Assembly: GCA_010094045.1 (NCBI GenBank)
Contig: ML986633.1
Span: 1-64,000, forward strand
Direction of reading: 5' to 3'
Length of the DNA stretch: 64,000 bases
DNA from: Lojkania enalia
Lineage: Eukaryota; Ascomycota; Dothideomycetes; Pleosporales
Positions 1-10,321 of this stretch are shown here, piece after piece; position 1 is the first letter of the stretch, and the number at the start of each line of letters is the position of its first letter. A program made the translations under genes and the position numbers. The notes below the pieces were generated by a model. That model saw only the letters and a program-made list of their open reading frames with translations, ran no database searches and had not been told where the DNA came from.

Positions 1-39
1 GGGGGGGAAGAAAACTTTCTAGACAATAGATCACTGCTA

Positions 40-1859
40 ATGTTGAACAGAAAATCCACTACGCAAATCGCTCTCCAACCCGCGGCATCACCATCCAACA
101 TCTCAGAACCGCCCTCCTACCCCCGCCCAGCGACACAACATGACCTAGATACCCTCCAGCACACCACCGACACCATCCCGCTCGCAGCATGGTCCTGCAT
201 ATTCTTCGGCGCCTTCGAGCGTTTCGCGTACTTTGGCCTCATCGCCCCGTGGCAGAACTACATGCAGAATCCGCGAAAGGCAGACTCGAGGGCGCTGCCG
301 GGCGCCCTGGGCCTCGGTCAAGCGACTGCAACAAATGTGTCGAATGCGTTTTTCCTCTTTTCGTTCCTGGCGCCTATGCTCTTCGCCGTGGTGAGCGATA
401 CTAAGCTCGGGCGGTACAAAACATTGGTCGTCGGCTTGATGTTATACTTGGTAGGATGCGTCGTTCTGGTGTGTACGGCACTTCCGCAGGCGCTGGATGC
501 TGGGGCGGGAGTCCCGGGGCTGGGCGTCGCGATGGTGTTTGTGGGGTTGGGGGTTGGATGTATAAAGGCGTGTTATGCACCTTTTTTGGGAGATCAAGTG
601 GGTGTAGGGAAGGCGAGGGTGGAGAGTAGGAGTGGGAGAGAGGTAATAGTTAGTGGGGAGCGGACATTGCAATTTGTTTATAATGCTTATTATTGGTATG
701 TTCCTCATGCACCCAAAGAACGAAATAGAATCTAGAAATGGAAATAACATGTAAGAGATGCGGTTGAGCGCTAATGAGTGTAGGTTTACGAATATTGCAA
801 GCTTGAGTAGTGTTCCAGTTACGTATATTGAGCGGATTTATGGGTTTTGGCAAGCGTATCTTTTGACGACTGTTGCGCTGGCAGTTGGGATGATGTTCTT
901 CGTCATTTGGAGCTCAAGGTTTGTCAAGATTGAGCCGCAGGGGAATGTTCTGCCGAGAGCCGGGAAGACACTAGCATGTGCCGCGAAGAGCGGGTTCAAG
1001 CTGGATCACGCAAAAGCTTCGTATCAAGAAACTCATTTTGGACGATCAGTGCCTTGGAGCGATACATTTGTTGAAGAAATCAAGAAAGGTCTCATTGCTT
1101 GCCGCGTAATGTATGTTTTCCTCCTTTCTCGTTCAAACCCCCAACTCTTAGTAAGAAACTCACACTGTCAGTTTCTCTCTCCTAATCTTCTACCTCGTAA
1201 TTTCTCAAATGTACAACAACCTTATCTCGCAAGCCGGCAGCATGATCCTCTCCGGTATCCCCAACGACCTCCCTCAAGCCTTCTCCGGCGTAGCCTGCAT
1301 AATCTTCGGACCCCTAATCCAAGTCTTGTACTCCTTCCTTGCAAAACACCGCATCCGATTCGGGCCCATCGCCCGGCTCACTACCGCCTTCGTCTTCTGC
1401 GGTTTATCCATGGCATACGCAGCAGGAATCCAAAAACTAATATACAGCACCGAACCGTGTTATAATCGCCCATTCCAATGCGCAGCATCCAAGGATGGGA
1501 AACAGCCAAATAATATATCCATCTGGTTACAAACACCAGTCTACTTTCTCCTAGCCATTGGAGAGATATTGGGGTTCGTAACAGCATTCGAATATGCATA
1601 TAGTAAAGCGCCGCCGGGGATGAAGGCTGTAGTCATGGCGTTCAGTCAGCTGACAGCAGGGCTAGCGAGTGTGCTAGGGATGGCAGTGAGTCCCGCAGCA
1701 AAAGATCCGAACATGGTTGTTATGTATGGGGTTCTAGCGGGCGCGATGGGTGCGACAGCAGCGGTGTTCTGGTTAGTGTTTAGGGATTTGGATGGGAGAG
1801 AGCGGGAGCTGAATCAATGGGATGGCAATGAAAATAGGGAGGAGAGGGATTTTGATTAA
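40..1859 (+). CDS. POT/PTR2-family peptide transporter
   Basis: Proton-coupled oligopeptide transporter of the POT (PTR2) family, expected in the plasma membrane. Exons 40-695, 784-1110 and 1172-1859 join in frame (both introns GT-AG) into about 556 residues. The N-terminal part carries the family signature around FERFAYFG, followed by many hydrophobic spans and a loop rich in charge in the middle; the third exon holds the C-terminal bundle with the SQMYNNLISQAG stretch typical of fungal POTs. The ExxER proton-coupling motif is incomplete: the second Glu and the Arg are present (FERF), but the first Glu position is Gly. The start at 40 is the only Met before the first conserved segment, but only 39 bases of upstream sequence are in the window, so an earlier exon cannot be excluded. 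The downstream neighbour is a methyltransferase on the same strand; no functional link is evident. Confidence 0.88.
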
Positions 1860-2188
1860 ATATATCTTAAAAACAACCAGTAAATGTGAAAATGCGGTCC
1901 GCATATGCAAATTGCCGTGGTGTCTTGACGTTGCGTGACAGGTGCTGTGTAGACCTGTGCACTTCCGATCACATCTGGACCCAACGTCTCACAGCCCATC
2001 AACTTTTAATCTTCACCCAAATCGCAATTTCTGAAAATCTATGTATTTGACATACATATATGGTTCAAAATTACGCAAAATAAAGTGGTTTCGCATCTAA
2101 CACGGCCATGCGTCACAACCACATCCTTAAATTCCCTACTCCCCCCAAGTCCATCTCCTCAATCCCAACCTCACACATTTCCGTCACC
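1860..2188. other. intergenic, 3' end of transporter and promoter of methyltransferase
   Basis: About 330 bases without a supported gene. An in-frame ATG at 2108 would add 27 Ser/Pro/Ile-rich residues to the methyltransferase but is judged to lie in the leader. Confidence 0.5.
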
Positions 2189-2974
2189 ATGGCCATTACC
2201 ATCCAAACCCACCAGCTGCCCTCCAAACACGCCACAGATCAATACACCACAACCTCCAGCCGCCTCGCCGCCCGCCTCCTCATCCACACCTGGAACACCT
2301 CCCCGGAATCCTGGTTCGCCTGGGCCGGGTCGCGGATCCCAAAACATGGCTCCATCCTCGAAGTCGGCGCCGGCACAGGCCAGCTCTGGCGCGAAACAGA
2401 CCTCCCTACTGATACATTGCTAACACTAACCGACTTCTCGCCCGCCATGTGCAAGCAGCTGCACGCCATCCCAGGTGCGACTGTCCAGCAATGCGCTGCT
2501 GAATCCCTGCCCTTCCAACCCGCGTCTTTCGATACTGTGGTCGCAAATCATATGCTCTATCACGTAGACTCCCCCGCAACTGCTCTTGCAGAATTTTGCC
2601 GCGTGTTGAAGCCTGGTGGGACGCTCGTCGTGGCGCTAAACGGACTGGACCATTTGGAGGAGTTGTTAGGGATTGGTGAGAGGATCGGGCGGCCGAGTGT
2701 GATTAGGGGACAAGCGCGTATTACCGCGGAAACGGCGCAAGGGTTTTTGGACAAGGAATTTGTCAATGTGAGGCAGGAACGGTGTCCTGGGAACTTTGAA
2801 GTTAGAAGCGTGCAGCCTGTTGTTGATTACTTGGGAAGCCTTGGTGACGAGGGGTTGGATGCGGAGCAAGAAGAGGTTGTAAGGAAGGAGGTCTGGGAGG
2901 TGATTGCGAGGGAAGGCGTGTTTCGGGTGAAGAAGAATATGGTGCTATTTACAGGCAAGAAAGCAGCGTGGTAG
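2189..2974 (+). CDS. class I SAM-dependent methyltransferase
   Basis: Small soluble methyltransferase of about 261 residues, single exon. The glycine-rich SAM-binding motif I (ILEVGAGTGQ) lies near residues 57-66, the acidic end of strand beta-2 follows in TDFSPAM, and motif III/post-motif (FDTVVANHMLYHV, then LKPGGTLVVAL) is intact, so it belongs to the Methyltransf_11/25 type. The substrate cannot be told from sequence. The start at 2189 was chosen over an in-frame ATG at 2108 because it sits in a better context (caccATGG) and the extra 27 residues are low in complexity. No biosynthetic partners are adjacent, so a role in a pathway is not supported. Confidence 0.88.
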   Translation: MAITIQTHQLPSKHATDQYTTTSSRLAARLLIHTWNTSPESWFAWAGSRIPKHGSILEVGAGTGQLWRETDLPTDTLLTLTDFSPAMCKQLHAIPGATVQQCAAESLPFQPASFDTVVANHMLYHVDSPATALAEFCRVLKPGGTLVVALNGLDHLEELLGIGERIGRPSVIRGQARITAETAQGFLDKEFVNVRQERCPGNFEVRSVQPVVDYLGSLGDEGLDAEQEEVVRKEVWEVIAREGVFRVKKNMVLFTGKKAAW

Positions 2975-3278
2975 ATATTTTCGGAAATTTTGTATTGCTT
3001 TTGCAGTGCATGATGGGAAGTAACTACCATTCTTCTTTTCCTGTTTATGTGCCAACTTAATCACATGTCCGCGGACATATTATGATGCGCCTAGATAAGT
3101 CACAGGCGACTCCATAGAGCCATGAGACTATCACAAAGGGCCTTGATACTATACACACGGATCTCTTACTCCTAACTGAGAGCTCAGACCTGTCACCAAA
3201 AAACTTCCCATTCGGTTCCATTGTTGCTTTTGGTATAGAGCCAAGTCATAGTTAGACGAAGACATTGTCAGTCTTGGA
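2975..3278. other. intergenic between convergent genes
   Basis: About 300 bases between the stop of the methyltransferase and the stop of the rhodopsin-domain gene on the other strand. I see nothing coding here. Confidence 0.5.
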
Positions 3279-4775
3279 CTAAATCATATTCGGGCTCGGC
3301 CTTTTAGTTCCTGTCACTTTTGCGAGCTGAGGGGCTTGGATCTCATTCTTCTCCAAGTCGCTCGCCATCATAATCTTGTCAGCTTCCTTAAAATACATGT
3401 CGTATTTCTTGTCGGTAGACTTCATCATGTCGACAGGGGAATATTGTCTCGAGATGATTAAGGTATTTCTGGCACTACCATCCACGCCAGATGAGTTTCT
3501 GGTGGAGAACACACTGTTGTGGAAATTCCTAGTGCTACGGTACAGCCTCCGATAGATGGACTTGGTATTCTTGAAGCCGTAGGCGGTGGCGGGTGCGCTG
3601 GCGCAGATTATTCCAGCAGAGATCTCAGCGATACTGTACAAGTTAGGAAATTGAATGAGGACAGAGGATATACTATTTACTTTGCCAGATTTACCATAAC
3701 ATTTTTCCAGGTTTTGTCTCGGGACTGCCTCATGTGTACTCGTACATCAATACTGAATGCGGCGCAGAGGCAGGCCCTAGCTCATAGTGAATAGGTGTCT
3801 TGAAGTCAGCTGATTGAGGAAACTCTTACAAAGCACCAGTCGTGAAGAGAGCCAGCGCGCCCAGTTTTTTCTTCCTAGTGAGCTTCGTTCTTGATACCGC
3901 AACAATCGGGATCACGAGAATGACGATATCAACAAGCAGCCCAAGGATTGCCCCAGCAACACCAGTCTTCTCAGCTTCAGTAGACCATGCCGTATTATAG
4001 GGGCTAGCAATGATAAGGGCGTATATTCCGATGATTGAGTGAACAGCAGTGATGTAGATTAGCCCCGCGATACTCCAGATGCGGACCCACTGGACTAAGA
4101 GGAAGGTCTGCATATAGAGGAGAAAGAAGGAAGCTTTGAGAAAGACAAAGATGAACGACGGCAGAAAGAACATAACGTAGCTTGGCTCGTTGATATTTAG
4201 TCTCAGGAACGGCGAAAGTAGGAAAGAGTAGGACGCACGATTACCAGGTTTGGGGCATTCGCTTGGAAGACGCTGATATCCCACAGATGTCTTCCCATGT
4301 TGCCCTTCATAACAGCTGGAACCATGTGTCAACGCTCCTTCTTGTCGATGCCTATTGATCAATCAAACGTACCCCAGGTGCAGGCAGCATGGTAAACGAG
4401 GCTTGAGGCCTACATTGGTTAATCAGCATGCCTAACGTGGCTAGACACCATGAGAAATCTTGCCATGGTTAGGAGCAGAGTCGCTGTAGCTGGTGTTAGC
4501 CGCCGTTGTCGCAATTGCAGGCGTGTTCAAGAAGCTCACTTACCATCGTCCCACTGGAACCTTCGCACCAAGCACGCCTTGACGTAGATCCGATTGAGAA
4601 AGAACAGGAGTGCGACGCCCAGCAATGCTGAGCTAGTTTTCACTTGCAGGCTCGCCCTATCCGGGGGGTCTACGAAGTTCGGGGTCGTCCCTGCTGGCGG
4701 CGGGATAGAGGGCACGCTCATAAGAGCAGCGCGCTCCTCCTCTGAGAGGTACTTGAGGTAGGCGGCAGTCGACAT
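3279..4775 (-). CDS. rhodopsin-domain (PTH11/SAT4-like) integral membrane protein
   Basis: Fungal seven-span membrane protein of the rhodopsin-domain family (the 'Rhodopsin domain-containing' group that includes PTH11-like receptors). The name is historical; there is no retinal-binding opsin. Seven exons join in frame: 4775-4544, 4489-4449, 4409-4373, 4315-4245, 4185-3830, 3776-3681 and 3633-3279, giving 395 residues. Family landmarks are all present: the WDD after the first span, GRHLWDIS in exon 4, the pair of long hydrophobic spans in exon 5, the TTGALAC junction between exons 5 and 6, and the AEISAGIICAS segment before the cytoplasmic tail, which is Ser/Lys rich. The intron between exons 2 and 3 would be only 39 bases, so exon 2/3 borders are the least certain. 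A second member of this family lies beside the PKS at 36-37 kb. Ligand and function are unknown. Confidence 0.75.
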
Positions 4776-5689
4776 GTCGTGTGCAAACCCAAGAGTGGGC
4801 GGTGGAGCGAAGATTAACGAGAGGCGGAGGTGTTGTCGGACTTAAGATGGTTGGCCATAACCGGTCGTGCCTACCGTTCCTGGCGCGGCGAGTAACACTA
4901 GCCTAAGGTGAAGGTGAAGGCGCGAGCAACCATGCAAACGGAGGCTCCTAGATCCCTGGGCCGCAGCGTTTGACCACTACTCGTTTTGTTGCACGCCGCG
5001 AAATGAAATGCATTCGACAAAAGCTATGGGGTGAGGCGAGACCTATGGGAAAGAGAATGTGGATTCCTTCATTACCATCATACAAATTCTCAATTCTACC
5101 ATGCTATGCGCCAGCATCGCGGTCATCTCTTCGTGAAAGTATTACAAGAGCCAGATGGCGTACTTCGTCGCTCGCGGCAATAGTTCTGGATTGCTGCTCA
5201 AACCGCCAACACATAGTGACCAGCCAACTATGGCTGTTTGCACATGAAATTGCTAAAAGCGTGAAGGACCAAACACTCCAAACAAGCCAATGGATGTTGC
5301 GCAATGGTACAGGTCTCTATATCGTCCATGAACAGCGCAAAGGCAACGCGGGTAAAAGTGCGCTGGGCGTACGAAGAAAGTTTGATGCCTGCGCTCCCCC
5401 CGTTAGTGAGCCGTCTTCCAGGGAAGGTAGAAGAAGATTCAGAACAGGGCGAGATCCGAGTACAGAGAGGGGGATTTGTCCTCTTGATGTAACAGTCCCG
5501 AAGTTGTGTTAACAGCGCAGAAACGGTTTTTCCGACCCGACACGCTAGTTGCAGATAGCGCGCCAAGCGCACACGCGAGCAAGCACCGAAGGCGCAAAAT
5601 CAAAACCCACGATCCCCTCGACCCCCGACCCCAAACCGCCCACGCAACTAACATCGCAGCACCTCTCATCCTCTTCCCAATCCGTCATA
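4776..5689. other. divergent promoter region of rhodopsin-like gene and S17
   Basis: About 900 bases between two divergent genes. The last 130 bases before the S17 start are C/T-rich (runs such as cccctcgacccccgaccccaaaccgccc), as is usual for leaders of fungal ribosomal protein genes. Open frames here have no recognisable features. Confidence 0.5.
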
Positions 5690-6240
5690 ATGGGTCGCGT
5701 CCGAACGAAAACCGTCAAGAAGTCCGCCAAGGTCCTCATCGAGAGGTATTACCCCAAACTCTCCCTCGACTTCGAGACAAACAAGAGGATATGTGATGAG
5801 GTTGCCATCATTGCATCCAAAAGGTTGCGCAACAAGATTGCCGGCTACACTACGCATCTGTACGGCTCTCCAGCTCACCCAACATATCCCTAGAATCAGA
5901 CGACTAATATGCCGGACAGGATGAAGCGTATCCAGCGTGGTCCCGTCCGCGGTATCTCCTTCAAGCTCCAGGAAGAGGAACGTGAACGCAAGGATCAATA
6001 CGTCCCCGAGGTCTCTGCCCTCGATTTCAGTCAGAACAGCGAGACTGGCCAGCTTGACGTCGACCAAGAGACCAAGGATCTGCTCAAGAGCATTGGCGTA
6101 CGCAGAGCTTCTCAGTCAATCCCTTCAATTCTAACGTATTCGTATAGTTCGACTCCATCCCCGTCAATGTCGTCGCCGTTTCCCAGCAGCAAGTTACTGA
6201 GCGCCCTCGTCGTTTCGGCGACCGCCGACCCGGTCAGTAG
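5690..6240 (+). CDS. rps17: 40S ribosomal protein S17 (eS17)
   Basis: Component of the small cytosolic ribosomal subunit. Exons 5690-5859, 5920-6097 and 6148-6240 join in frame into 146 residues. The N-terminus [18 protein letters not shown] is the highly conserved eS17 start, followed by [20 protein letters not shown] and the SALD segment; the C-terminal exon encodes the basic tail ending in [10 protein letters not shown]. Length is close to the family's usual 135-150 residues. Both introns are short with GT-AG ends, and the first splits a Leu codon inside the conserved helix region. Expected to be highly expressed and co-regulated with other ribosomal protein genes. Confidence 0.96.
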
Positions 6241-6982
6241 ATACAGGAATTTTGAGCGGATAATGGTTATGGATAAAAATGGTGTTACGGGGCCAGGGAG
6301 TGCGGCTATTATCTACGCATCCCGCGGCCAATACTCATTATGAGGGCTTCAGGGAAGGACAGTGTACCCGTCACCATGGTTAACGACTCAAACACTATGT
6401 AATTGATGAGTTAGCCATGAAATCTGATCAACAGATTGCTGTGATGCTGTGAGCTGCCTGTGCGAAAGAGTGATACGGTGATGTGATGGCGATGTGATAT
6501 GAGTGATTGGCAGTGTTGACGAGACAGCGCCATCTACCATCTCGATGTCCCAGCCGAATTCAAAACGCTCCCCTAGGCCTAGCTGCAGGGACATTGCTCC
6601 AGCCCTTCCCAGAGCAGCCATGCATCCTACCACAACCGGCGAAATCCATGCCCAGAACCCATATTCTTTCATCCCCTACCTAGTCAAAGAGCAGGCCCCT
6701 GTTCGAACTAACATAGATTACGTCAGCCTTAACCAGCCCAATATTTTCCAAGCAGAGTTGCAAATCTTTCATCACAAGACTTTGGAACCTAAATCGCAGC
6801 TCTATAAGCGCTTTGGTTTCCAGGACTTAAGACTAACAAGATAGGAGTAAACGTCTGCATAAACCGCATCCTCAGTTTGCGCGCTAGACATCTTGAGTAG
6901 ACCTTCCGTTCCAAAATAAACACTCTTATATTTCTTCAAACGCCGCAAATCGCCTGAGAAAATCTCATAACAATCATAATGC
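6241..6982. other. intergenic between convergent S17 and DNA ligase IV genes
   Basis: About 740 bases between two stops facing each other. It should hold both 3' untranslated regions. Short open frames on both strands lack any family features, and I see nothing else. Confidence 0.5.
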
Positions 6983-9900
6983 CTAACCCCACTGAAACCT
7001 CTCCTCGTCCAGCTGAGTTCCTTCTTCCCAGCACTTCTTGACCCAGCCCACTCCCACGGTCCTGGGCAGTGCAGCGCCTTCCCCATCCCACGTCTCATCC
7101 TTGCCTTGGGGAACAATAAAATGTGTAGCCTTGCCCTTCCCCCTCTCATCCACAATCGTACCGCCACCGAACCTGATATAATTCTTCGCAAGCTGGACAT
7201 TCACCACCTCTTCTGCGTCCGCGCTCGAAGCACTGAAGAATGCTTGCACATGGCTAAACATGTAGCTCTTCAGATTACTCAGTGAATTGCCATGGCCCTC
7301 GAGCTGATCTACGATGAGTTCAGCGTCAAATGATTTGCCCTCGAACTTCCTTGGCATCTTAGTCAGAATATCACGGAGTTCATTTACATCGACATCACGA
7401 GCATACGCGTCGCCATTCTCATCGACATCTTCCTCAAACGTCAACTGATCGTCATCGAGAAGGTAGAACATGTGTCTGTTTGGCTCGAAGGGTAGTAAGA
7501 AAGGCGGAGCATTGGCATCGATTTTGGATTGGCGGATGCAGTCTTGAATCCAGATTGGTTTGACGATGTTATTCGAGTTTCGTTTTTCCAGCGAAGACAC
7601 CTTGACAAGCCGTTTATCTGCCACGACAACCAGATTCTTGTCCTTCGAATCCCGCTGCACGATTGTGGCGCCGTGGGCTTTTACCAGAGCTTCCAACTCT
7701 GCTTTACTCTTCTTTTCGGGGTGCACTTGATCCGTCATGACATAGAACTGCAATCCATTGAACAACTTTGACTCCGGCCCAGCGTACGGTGTAGATATTG
7801 TTTCGTTTCCTGCGATAACGAGGGTCTTTTTGGTAATGCGGGCTTTCTTTCGACGCGATTGTTCGATCCTAAATTCTTTTTCTTTCTCTTGATGTTCGCG
7901 TTCAGCCGTGTCTTTTAGCTCCATAAACTCTGATATTGAGAGCGAATCCTGCCACCTTTTATCACTCCTCAACATCTTGAATCTGGGGAATCTTAGGGTG
8001 ATATTCATTCGGAATTTATCCGAGGCCTCCACACTGGCAGCTTTGCACTCAAGAACCACAGAATCAGATGGCTTGATCCATTGATCCGGTCGCTCATGCT
8101 GTCTATTTTCCGCATGGCCGCCCAACTCGATGCAAGATGGCGGTCGTTTCGGGTCCCAATCTTTCCATTTATCTTGCGTCCGGCCGCGAATCGCTGAGTA
8201 GTCTTCTCGACTAAAGCCGCCCCCAACTTTGAAAAAAGAATAGCACTTCTGGTACTCAGCATCTTCCGGCTTCGCATTCTTATTCACTAGTAAGCCGCAC
8301 AAGAAGCTTGAATGCGCGCCTCCTCGATGCCCAGAACCGAAGTACCCGCCAATGACAACGCAGTCCAAAGACTCACCGAACTCGCTCATGTACTCAGGCT
8401 TCACTTTAATCCAGTCCTCGTTGCGCTCATTGAGGCAGTACATTGAGCGCGGGTTCTTGAGGACCAGGCCTTCTGATGCGTTAGCCACGACTTTGCGGAG
8501 TTCGGGCTCGATTTCGGTGTATGAGTGGGCTTCGATATAGGGATGGATTTCGAGACGACGAGGCACGCTTTCTACGGCTGCATCGAGGGCTTTGCGGCGT
8601 TCGCGGAGGGTGTAAGGAGTCAGGAGTTTATCGTTGAGGTACAAGCAGTCGAAAACACGATATAGCGGGCGTTGACCCGTGCTATTATCCGACCGTGATT
8701 CTTTCTCAGAGATGGCTGCAGTCTTCAAAGTACCGAAACCGACAATGTGATCAGTGTCCATGTCCCAGGTAATCATCTCGCCGTCTAAAATGATATTTTG
8801 CACGCTGGGGCTAAAGGCGTCTTTTATGAAGCGTGTTAGTGCGCTGTCACCGTTCGGATCGAAGTTTGAGCCGTAGAGATAGGCGTAGTCTTTTGCTTTG
8901 CGGGACCAGAAACCGAAGCGCTTTCCACCGGGCATAGAGGGATCCTCCATCATATGGAGTTGCATGCGTTCACCGTCGAGCTTCTCTTCGATCCAGAATG
9001 TGGCGTCATCGTCTATGGGTTTTAGTCTGCTGACCATTTTCTTGAAGGAACCGACTTGTTTTTGAAATGCGGCTAGTTGGGGCTGGAAACATTGCATCAG
9101 TGATATACTAGTTTCGCCGCCGTCTAAACGTGTTTTCGGATCGTAGAGTTCCCAACACACGCGCCGGAGGTTGGACGACACGTTAAAGAGAGTTTCTGCA
9201 TCCGGGTGCCAAATGTCGAGGATTGTTTTCTCAGTTGCTCCAATCTTCATTTGGCGTAATATGATGCGGATCAGCCAGGTTAATTCTTCTGCATTCATCC
9301 TCCGGTAGAACCTCATGAATATTTTGAATTGCTGCTCCTCTGCACCAACTTGTGATAGCTGATCTAGCGTAGCATTGACCTCCGCAATGCTCATATCACC
9401 AACCTCAGTTTTCATTGCGCGCTTCGATAACACTTCAAAACATCGCCCGGCAAAGTCTCCGGCAGTTGACACTGACGACTTGTAGAGTTGGCCAGGAAGC
9501 TTCCAATTGACCATGCTCTTCGCATCTTCAGAATCCTTGTTAATCTTGGTGACTTTGATCAATAGCTTTGCGATAGCCTTCTCTTTCAACCCGTACATTG
9601 CCCGATCGCGATCTTTCTCCGGGATCATGAGCCTTATAGCAGGATAGAAGTCGTTGCCGACTTCTTTGCGCCATTTGCCGATATACTTCTCGATGATGAT
9701 GCGGCGCGCTTCATGGGGCGAGAGATTAAATTGGCCAGAAGGTCCTTGTCTCCGGCGGGCGGCAGGTGGCCGGTTCTTCTTTGTGCTGTCTAGCAACGGA
9801 TTGAAGAGTTCTGTGAACAAGGTATGGAATGGCAACGTCTTGTGAAGGTTGTGGGGCCGGTTGGGATACTTGGAGTCAAGTTCCTCTGCGTCCCCATACA

Positions 9901-9985
9901 TATGCATTCCCTCCTTGACGGCGTCGACGTCCGGCATATCGATATCTTCTGCCATTGTCATTGCCATTGCAGCCGCAATGTACAA
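6983..9985 (-). CDS. lig4: DNA ligase IV (non-homologous end joining)
   Basis: ATP-dependent DNA ligase that seals double-strand breaks in the nucleus together with an XRCC4/Lif1 partner. Single exon, 1000 residues from the ATG at 9985; Met7 or Met11 are possible alternative starts. Residues about 50-300 form the DNA-binding domain. The adenylation motif is KLDGER with the AMP-accepting Lys near 335. Motif IV (EGLVLK, about 505-510) and motif V (DWIKVKP, about 524-530) follow, then the OB-fold. Two BRCT domains lie at about 738-840 and 905-1000, separated by an acidic linker that in this family binds the XRCC4-like partner. Length and order match fungal Lig4/Dnl4. All catalytic residues I can check are present, so it should be active. 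The gene is divergent from the EH-domain gene. Confidence 0.96.
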   Translation of the reverse strand: MYIAAAMAMTMAEDIDMPDVDAVKEGMHMYGDAEELDSKYPNRPHNLHKTLPFHTLFTELFNPLLDSTKKNRPPAARRRQGPSGQFNLSPHEARRIIIEKYIGKWRKEVGNDFYPAIRLMIPEKDRDRAMYGLKEKAIAKLLIKVTKINKDSEDAKSMVNWKLPGQLYKSSVSTAGDFAGRCFEVLSKRAMKTEVGDMSIAEVNATLDQLSQVGAEEQQFKIFMRFYRRMNAEELTWLIRIILRQMKIGATEKTILDIWHPDAETLFNVSSNLRRVCWELYDPKTRLDGGETSISLMQCFQPQLAAFQKQVGSFKKMVSRLKPIDDDATFWIEEKLDGERMQLHMMEDPSMPGGKRFGFWSRKAKDYAYLYGSNFDPNGDSALTRFIKDAFSPSVQNIILDGEMITWDMDTDHIVGFGTLKTAAISEKESRSDNSTGQRPLYRVFDCLYLNDKLLTPYTLRERRKALDAAVESVPRRLEIHPYIEAHSYTEIEPELRKVVANASEGLVLKNPRSMYCLNERNEDWIKVKPEYMSEFGESLDCVVIGGYFGSGHRGGAHSSFLCGLLVNKNAKPEDAEYQKCYSFFKVGGGFSREDYSAIRGRTQDKWKDWDPKRPPSCIELGGHAENRQHERPDQWIKPSDSVVLECKAASVEASDKFRMNITLRFPRFKMLRSDKRWQDSLSISEFMELKDTAEREHQEKEKEFRIEQSRRKKARITKKTLVIAGNETISTPYAGPESKLFNGLQFYVMTDQVHPEKKSKAELEALVKAHGATIVQRDSKDKNLVVVADKRLVKVSSLEKRNSNNIVKPIWIQDCIRQSKIDANAPPFLLPFEPNRHMFYLLDDDQLTFEEDVDENGDAYARDVDVNELRDILTKMPRKFEGKSFDAELIVDQLEGHGNSLSNLKSYMFSHVQAFFSASSADAEEVVNVQLAKNYIRFGGGTIVDERGKGKATHFIVPQGKDETWDGEGAALPRTVGVGWVKKCWEEGTQLDEERFQWG

Positions 9986-10321
9986 TAATGATGCGACTAT
10001 GTATTATACGTTGGAGGCATGTGTCGCAAAGTGAGATCAAGGCAACAGCGCGTGGAGGATGACGCGCAGTCACCTGACCAGGCGGACGGGAGCTGAAATT
10101 GAAACAGTGGGTCTGGATGCCTTGTTGCCTGACTACAGACCCCAAGGACTCGGCTTAATCAAGCTGACCTGCTGTCAACCCCCTCCCAATCCACCACCAC
10201 GCCCAGTCTCTCATTCAACTTGCATATCTTCTCTTTCAATACCATTGCCTAAACCATATGACCCATTCGAGTCCCTTTTCCTGCCATTGTCCGCCATCCG
10301 CTCACCTCCGATGGATCCCCG
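9986..10321. other. divergent promoter between lig4 and irs4-like genes
   Basis: About 340 bases between two start codons. CT-rich stretches precede the plus-strand gene. No specific sites recognised. Confidence 0.45.

Noticed and set aside
4970..5512. Plus-strand open frame of 180 residues upstream of S17
   Set aside because: No family features and no neighbouring splice logic; it lies in the divergent promoter region.
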